Below, one piece after another: positions 60,715 to 64,000 of a stretch of DNA of 64,000 nucleotides. The notes beneath the pieces were generated by a model. The model saw only the letters and a program-made list of their open reading frames with translations. It was not told the origin of the DNA and did no database searches. The position numbers were made by a program, and so were the translations under genes. The number at the start of each line of letters is the position of its first letter. The stretch's first letter is position 1. The stretch is from assembly GCF_000821305.1 (NCBI RefSeq), contig NZ_CCXK01000017.1:374159-438158 (forward strand), in the 5' to 3' direction. Origin of the DNA: Clostridium culturomicium (GTDB lineage: Bacteria; Bacillota; Clostridia; Clostridiales; Clostridiaceae).

Positions 60715-61533
60715 ATGAAGAGTGGAACAGTTAGGGTTATCGAAAATTTCCCTATGAAGAAACTTAAAAGGTTGAGAAGCTTGAGAATATATTTGCCACC
60801 AGATTATGAAAGGAATAGCAGCAGGTATCCTGTTCTATATATGCAGGATGGACAAAATCTTTTTTATGAAGATACGGCGGACTATGGCGAGATATGGAAT
60901 ATAAAGAAAACTCTAGACGAACTTTACAATGAAGGTAAAACTAAAGGAATTATTGTAGTTGGTATTGATAGTGACCCTAGATTAAGATTTTTGGAATACT
61001 CACCATGGAACAATGCAAATATGCAGGAAACAATGCCTCATGTAGCTATTACAAATCTACCTGGAGGGGGTGGATTTGGGTATATAGATTACATTGTTAA
61101 TGAGCTAAAGCCGTATATTGATAAAAATTACAAAACCCTTAAGGAAAGAGAATTTACAGCTATCGGTGGCAGTTCAATGGGAGCTTTTATAGCTTTAGCT
61201 GCAGCAATAAAGTATCAGCATGTATTTTCTAAAGTAGCGGCATTATCTTCTGCAAGTTTCTTTGCAGAAAAGGAGATGAAATCTTTAATTGAGAATACTG
61301 GCAAAAAGTTACCGATGAAGATTTATATGGATGTTGGAACAAAGGAAACTAATAATCCAGAAGTTGGTAATTTTCCGCAAATTTATATGAAGTCAAATAA
61401 AGAAATTTATAAGGCCTTAAAACGAATTGGATTAAATGATGATGAAATTAAATTTGAAATAATAGAGGGAGCAATTCACAATGAAGGGGAATGGGCAAAA
61501 AGGTTTCCTGAAGTTGTAACATGGTTATTTTAA
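60715..61533 (+). CDS. Alpha/beta-hydrolase, putative esterase (Esterase D type)
   Basis: The 272-residue cytoplasmic protein has an esterase fold with RSLRIYLPPDYERNSSRYPV, then LYMQDGQNLF, and the nucleophile motif GGSSMGAF. The catalytic His is probably in GAIHNEGEW near the C-terminus, and an Asp in YMDVGTKE. This group includes feruloyl- and enterobactin-type esterases; the substrate is unknown. GGAGGGG lies five bases before the ATG at 60715. Confidence 0.85.
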   Translation: MKSGTVRVIENFPMKKLKRLRSLRIYLPPDYERNSSRYPVLYMQDGQNLFYEDTADYGEIWNIKKTLDELYNEGKTKGIIVVGIDSDPRLRFLEYSPWNNANMQETMPHVAITNLPGGGGFGYIDYIVNELKPYIDKNYKTLKEREFTAIGGSSMGAFIALAAAIKYQHVFSKVAALSSASFFAEKEMKSLIENTGKKLPMKIYMDVGTKETNNPEVGNFPQIYMKSNKEIYKALKRIGLNDDEIKFEIIEGAIHNEGEWAKRFPEVVTWLF

Positions 61534-61535
61534 AT

Positions 61536-61572
61536 AAATGCAAGGCAGATTTTATTTGCCTTGCATTTTTAG
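61536..61572. terminator. Terminator between the esterase and DAO genes
   Basis: AAATGCAAGGCA/TGCCTTGCATTT with a 9-nt loop is followed by TTAGTTTT; it stands between convergent genes. Confidence 0.85.
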
Positions 61573-61574
61573 TT

Positions 61575-62783
61575 TTATCTATTTAGGTTAAATATTTCCA
61601 TATCAGGATCATCTTGATTTTTTAGTAATTTGGATAGATATTGACCACCAAGTATAGAAAATATCAATCCATTGGCACCATAGCCTAAACAGTAGTAGAG
61701 ATTTTTATGAAAACCATCCCTACCGATAAAACCTAAATTGTCTCGAGTAGAAATAAATTCACCACATAATTTAAAATCAATTTGTATATCATCTTTAATA
61801 CTTGGAAGAAGTGATTTTAATCGTTCTGTTAGAATTGAGTATTTTTTTTCAGCCATTGCTTTATTGAATATGCTTTGTTCATAGGGTTCATCTTCACCAC
61901 CTAAAATAACTCTATTATCACTTGTCATTCTTAAATAGTTATATGGTGAACAATTATCCCTTACTATTACTTCTTTTAGTTGTGGGTCGAAATTATCAAT
62001 TGGAGAAGTAACTATATTATAGGTCACAAGTTTTGTTCCATATGGTTTGTGGGTAAATAAACTGATATCATAACCTGTAGCACAAACTATATACTTGCAG
62101 GTTATTTTATGGCCAAATTCTGTAAAAGCCTCTACAGAATTTTCTTTATATATAATTTTATTAATTAATGTGTTTTCATAAATTTTTGCGCCTTTTTTTT
62201 CAGCATTAGATAAAAGCTGGTGAGTAAATTTAAAAGGATCTAATACTGCTCCGCCTTCTTTGCTTAATATCCCAGCTTTAATATCAAACTCAAAAGGATT
62301 AGAACTGGTATCAATAAATTGAATATCAAAACCTGTATTTTTTCTATGTTGATATTCTTGGAAGATTTCTTTTTCTTCTATTGTTTTGTTTGTGAAAAGA
62401 AAAGAATCTGTTGCTTTATAATCACAATAATTTCCTTGAGCAGATATTATATCTTTCAAATCAGATAAAGCTTTTACTCCTAGTTTATAAGATTTAATAC
62501 AATTTTCAAGGGAAGTGTACTGGTTTAAATAAGCAAGATTATCATCCAGATCATATTTAAGCAAGGCTGTTGTTATACTAGTACTTCCGTGACCAATTCG
62601 TGATTTTTCTACTAACATACAGTTTATTTTATTTTCAGTCAAGTAATGAGAAATAAGTGCACCAGTTACGCCACCACCAATAATCAGAACTTCTGTTGAA
62701 GCATCTTTAGATAAATATTTATATTGATTAAATTCAGTGTTTATATTTGTAAAATAGGGTTTTCCTTGTACCAAGCTGTTCAT
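61575..62783 (-). CDS. FAD-dependent oxidoreductase (DAO family)
   Basis: The 402-residue protein has the FAD-binding motif VLIIGGGVTGALISHYL near residue 35, the second ADP-binding Glu in LVEKSRIGHGST, and the C-terminal GYGANGLIFS patch that closes on the flavin. This DAO architecture oxidises amines or amino acids (glycine/D-amino-acid oxidase, gamma-glutamylputrescine oxidase types); in an anaerobe the electron acceptor is probably not oxygen. No Rieske domain is attached. GAGGTGG lies six bases before the ATG at 62783; the TTG at 62801 is unlikely. Confidence 0.85.
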   Translation of the reverse strand: MNSLVQGKPYFTNINTEFNQYKYLSKDASTEVLIIGGGVTGALISHYLTENKINCMLVEKSRIGHGSTSITTALLKYDLDDNLAYLNQYTSLENCIKSYKLGVKALSDLKDIISAQGNYCDYKATDSFLFTNKTIEEKEIFQEYQHRKNTGFDIQFIDTSSNPFEFDIKAGILSKEGGAVLDPFKFTHQLLSNAEKKGAKIYENTLINKIIYKENSVEAFTEFGHKITCKYIVCATGYDISLFTHKPYGTKLVTYNIVTSPIDNFDPQLKEVIVRDNCSPYNYLRMTSDNRVILGGEDEPYEQSIFNKAMAEKKYSILTERLKSLLPSIKDDIQIDFKLCGEFISTRDNLGFIGRDGFHKNLYYCLGYGANGLIFSILGGQYLSKLLKNQDDPDMEIFNLNR

Positions 62784-62906
62784 AGAATTCCACCTCGACA
62801 ATTTTTATATATCTATGTTTTGTTCTATATGAGTAGATTATACTTAGTAGAAAAAATATCAATCATTGCAAGAATAATTGTAGTGAATTATAATTATTAA
62901 TAATGT

Positions 62907-62936
62907 GTGTATACAAGAGGTAAAAAGTGTATACAA
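62907..62936. promoter_or_regulatory. Tandem GTGTATACAA operator before the IPMDH-like gene
   Basis: GTGTATACAA occurs at 62907-62916 and 62927-62936, exactly 20 bp apart. Each copy contains the perfect palindrome TGTATACA, typical of GntR-type sites. The surrounding 62784-63034 gap has no gene. Confidence 0.55.
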
Positions 62937-63034
62937 AACCAAGATGGATAAAAAATGATATTATATTTTATAATGTAAAATTTAAATATATATTTAATTA
63001 TTTTTAATATGACATTAAAGGAGTGGGGAAAACA

Positions 63035-64000
63035 ATGGAATTTAATGTAGCTGTAATTAACGGAGATGGAATAGGTCCAGAAATTATTACTGAAGCTGTA
63101 AAGGTGCTAAAAAAGGTGGAAGAACTTTATGGCCATAAATTCAATTTTCATGAAGTTATTGGTGCAGGAGAGGCTGTAGATAAAGTTGGAAGTCCATTGC
63201 CAGAAGATACAATAGAAGTTTGTCAAAAATGTATTGGAACTTTAGTTGGAAATGTTGGTGGAAGTAAATGGAAAAATAATCCTTTAGAATTAAATCCAGT
63301 AAGAGCGGTTTTAAATTTAAGAAAAAAGCTGGATGCAAACATAAATTTAAGACCTATATATTTGAATAAGGAGCTGTTTGAACTATCTCCTTTAAAAGAA
63401 AGAGTATTAAAAGATGGAATAGACATTATAATGGTTAGAGATATAATGGGTGGTATGATTTGTTCTAAGAGATTAACCGATGATGGGTTTTATGGAAGAG
63501 AAGCAAGTGATATAGAATATTATAATGAATCCATTGTTAGAAATATGGCTAAAATGGGCTTTGAGTTAGCTATGAAGAGAAGAAAAAGATTAGCAAGCTT
63601 AGATAAAGCAAATGTTTTAGCAAGTTCTAAATTGTGGAGAACTGTTGTAAATGAAGTTTCAAAACAGTATCCTGAGGTAGAATTGGAACATTACCTTATT
63701 GATAATGCAGCTATGGAAGTAATTAAGGATCCAAGTCATTTTGATGTTATAATTGCATCGAACATCTTTGGAGATATTATGGCTGATGAAATCAGTCAAA
63801 TAACTGGTGTTGCAGATATGTTAGGGTCAGCTGAAATAAGCACAGATGGTGTTGGTATATATACTCCTAATCAGCTTCATAATCCAAATGAAGAGATTAT
63901 CGGAAAAAACATTGCAAATCCAATAGGAATGATTTCTTCTGCAGCTTTAATGCTTAGACATTCAATGGGATTAGAAAGCGAAGCTAAGGCAGTTGAAACA
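63035..64000 (+). CDS. Isocitrate/isopropylmalate dehydrogenase family protein, 3' end cut by window
   Basis: Beta-decarboxylating dehydrogenases oxidise a 2R,3S-hydroxy-dicarboxylate with NAD(P). The 322 residues visible start with NGDGIGPEI and have LVGNVGGSKW, LRKKLDANINLRP and the Asp/metal region NIFGDIMADEISQITG, typical of IPMDH (LeuB). Two regions differ from LeuB. The substrate-recognition RELTGGIYFG of LeuB is here RDIMGGMICSKR, and the coenzyme loop HGSAPDIAG is replaced by NQLHNPNEEIIG. A paralogue with another substrate is possible. AAAGGAG lies before the ATG. About 30-40 residues and the stop are beyond the window. Confidence 0.8.
   Translation, partial: MEFNVAVINGDGIGPEIITEAVKVLKKVEELYGHKFNFHEVIGAGEAVDKVGSPLPEDTIEVCQKCIGTLVGNVGGSKWKNNPLELNPVRAVLNLRKKLDANINLRPIYLNKELFELSPLKERVLKDGIDIIMVRDIMGGMICSKRLTDDGFYGREASDIEYYNESIVRNMAKMGFELAMKRRKRLASLDKANVLASSKLWRTVVNEVSKQYPEVELEHYLIDNAAMEVIKDPSHFDVIIASNIFGDIMADEISQITGVADMLGSAEISTDGVGIYTPNQLHNPNEEIIGKNIANPIGMISSAALMLRHSMGLESEAKAVET

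Noticed and set aside
1..64000. CRISPR arrays, insertion sequences, prophage, tRNA or rRNA genes
   Set aside because: Reading both strands I saw no regularly spaced repeats, transposase or integrase genes, or recognisable tRNA/rRNA sequence.

Overview
The window is AT-rich, densely packed bacterial DNA with strong AGGAGG-type ribosome binding sites, short U-tailed terminators and typical clostridial genes: AdhE with a Rex-like operator, an ECF transporter with a fused ATPase, a CIRCE element at htpG, a CPC_1213-like small protein, and FMN-binding lipoproteins. It most likely comes from the chromosome of an anaerobic, solvent/acid-forming Clostridium or a close relative. No rRNA, tRNA, CRISPR array, insertion sequence or prophage is visible.

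Layout. 1-13 kb: a 5'-truncated hybrid sensor kinase, a CitMHS-type citrate transporter, a hidden 52-residue gene, a PEPCK-like P-loop protein, htpG under CIRCE control, a GH3-family protein that seems to start at ATT, then a TetR regulator and a secreted FMN/FAD reductase. 13-22 kb: Idi, MATE efflux, a GNAT enzyme with a divergent MerR regulator, a two-HKD phospholipase D protein, an aromatic-acid-exporter-like protein, a SEC-C protein and an O6-alkylguanine repair protein. 22-33 kb: an orphan EutJ-like protein; a nicotinamidase + ECF transporter cluster behind a GGTGT..ACACC palindrome (probably niacin salvage); and a nucleoside-type ABC transporter operon that also carries a free-standing RarA/MgsA C-terminal-like domain. 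33-46 kb: RNase J, MFS transporter, LysR, split chromate transporter pair, a small FMN-binding lipoprotein, LacZ, a CDF-like transporter and an L,D-transpeptidase. 46-54 kb: adhE, DUF1622, a PNPOx-like protein, a FabT-like MarR plus FakB/DegV pair, DUF2809, a CNNM/CorC protein and a ZIP transporter. 54-64 kb: a HesB-like gene with an in-frame UGA (candidate selenoprotein), TspO, a self-regulated TetR-DUF2871 pair, a guanine-riboswitch-controlled purine permease, a transaldolase-like protein, MntP behind a manganese riboswitch, an esterase, a DAO-family oxidoreductase and a 3'-truncated isopropylmalate-dehydrogenase-like gene.

How the genes work together. Several units read as small self-contained circuits: regulator + operator + target (FabT-like/FakB; MerR/GNAT; TetR/DUF2871; NiaR-like site/PncA-ECF; Rex/AdhE; CIRCE/HtpG). 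Metal homeostasis is scattered across the right half (ZIP, CNNM, CDF-like, MntP). The most notable items are the UGA-containing HesB-like gene at 54262-54555, hidden from ordinary ORF calling, and a two-hairpin leader RNA found just upstream of two unrelated membrane-protein genes (DUF1622 and mntP), in the second case in tandem with a manganese riboswitch. All functional statements come from reading the sequence and remembered family motifs; no database search was run.
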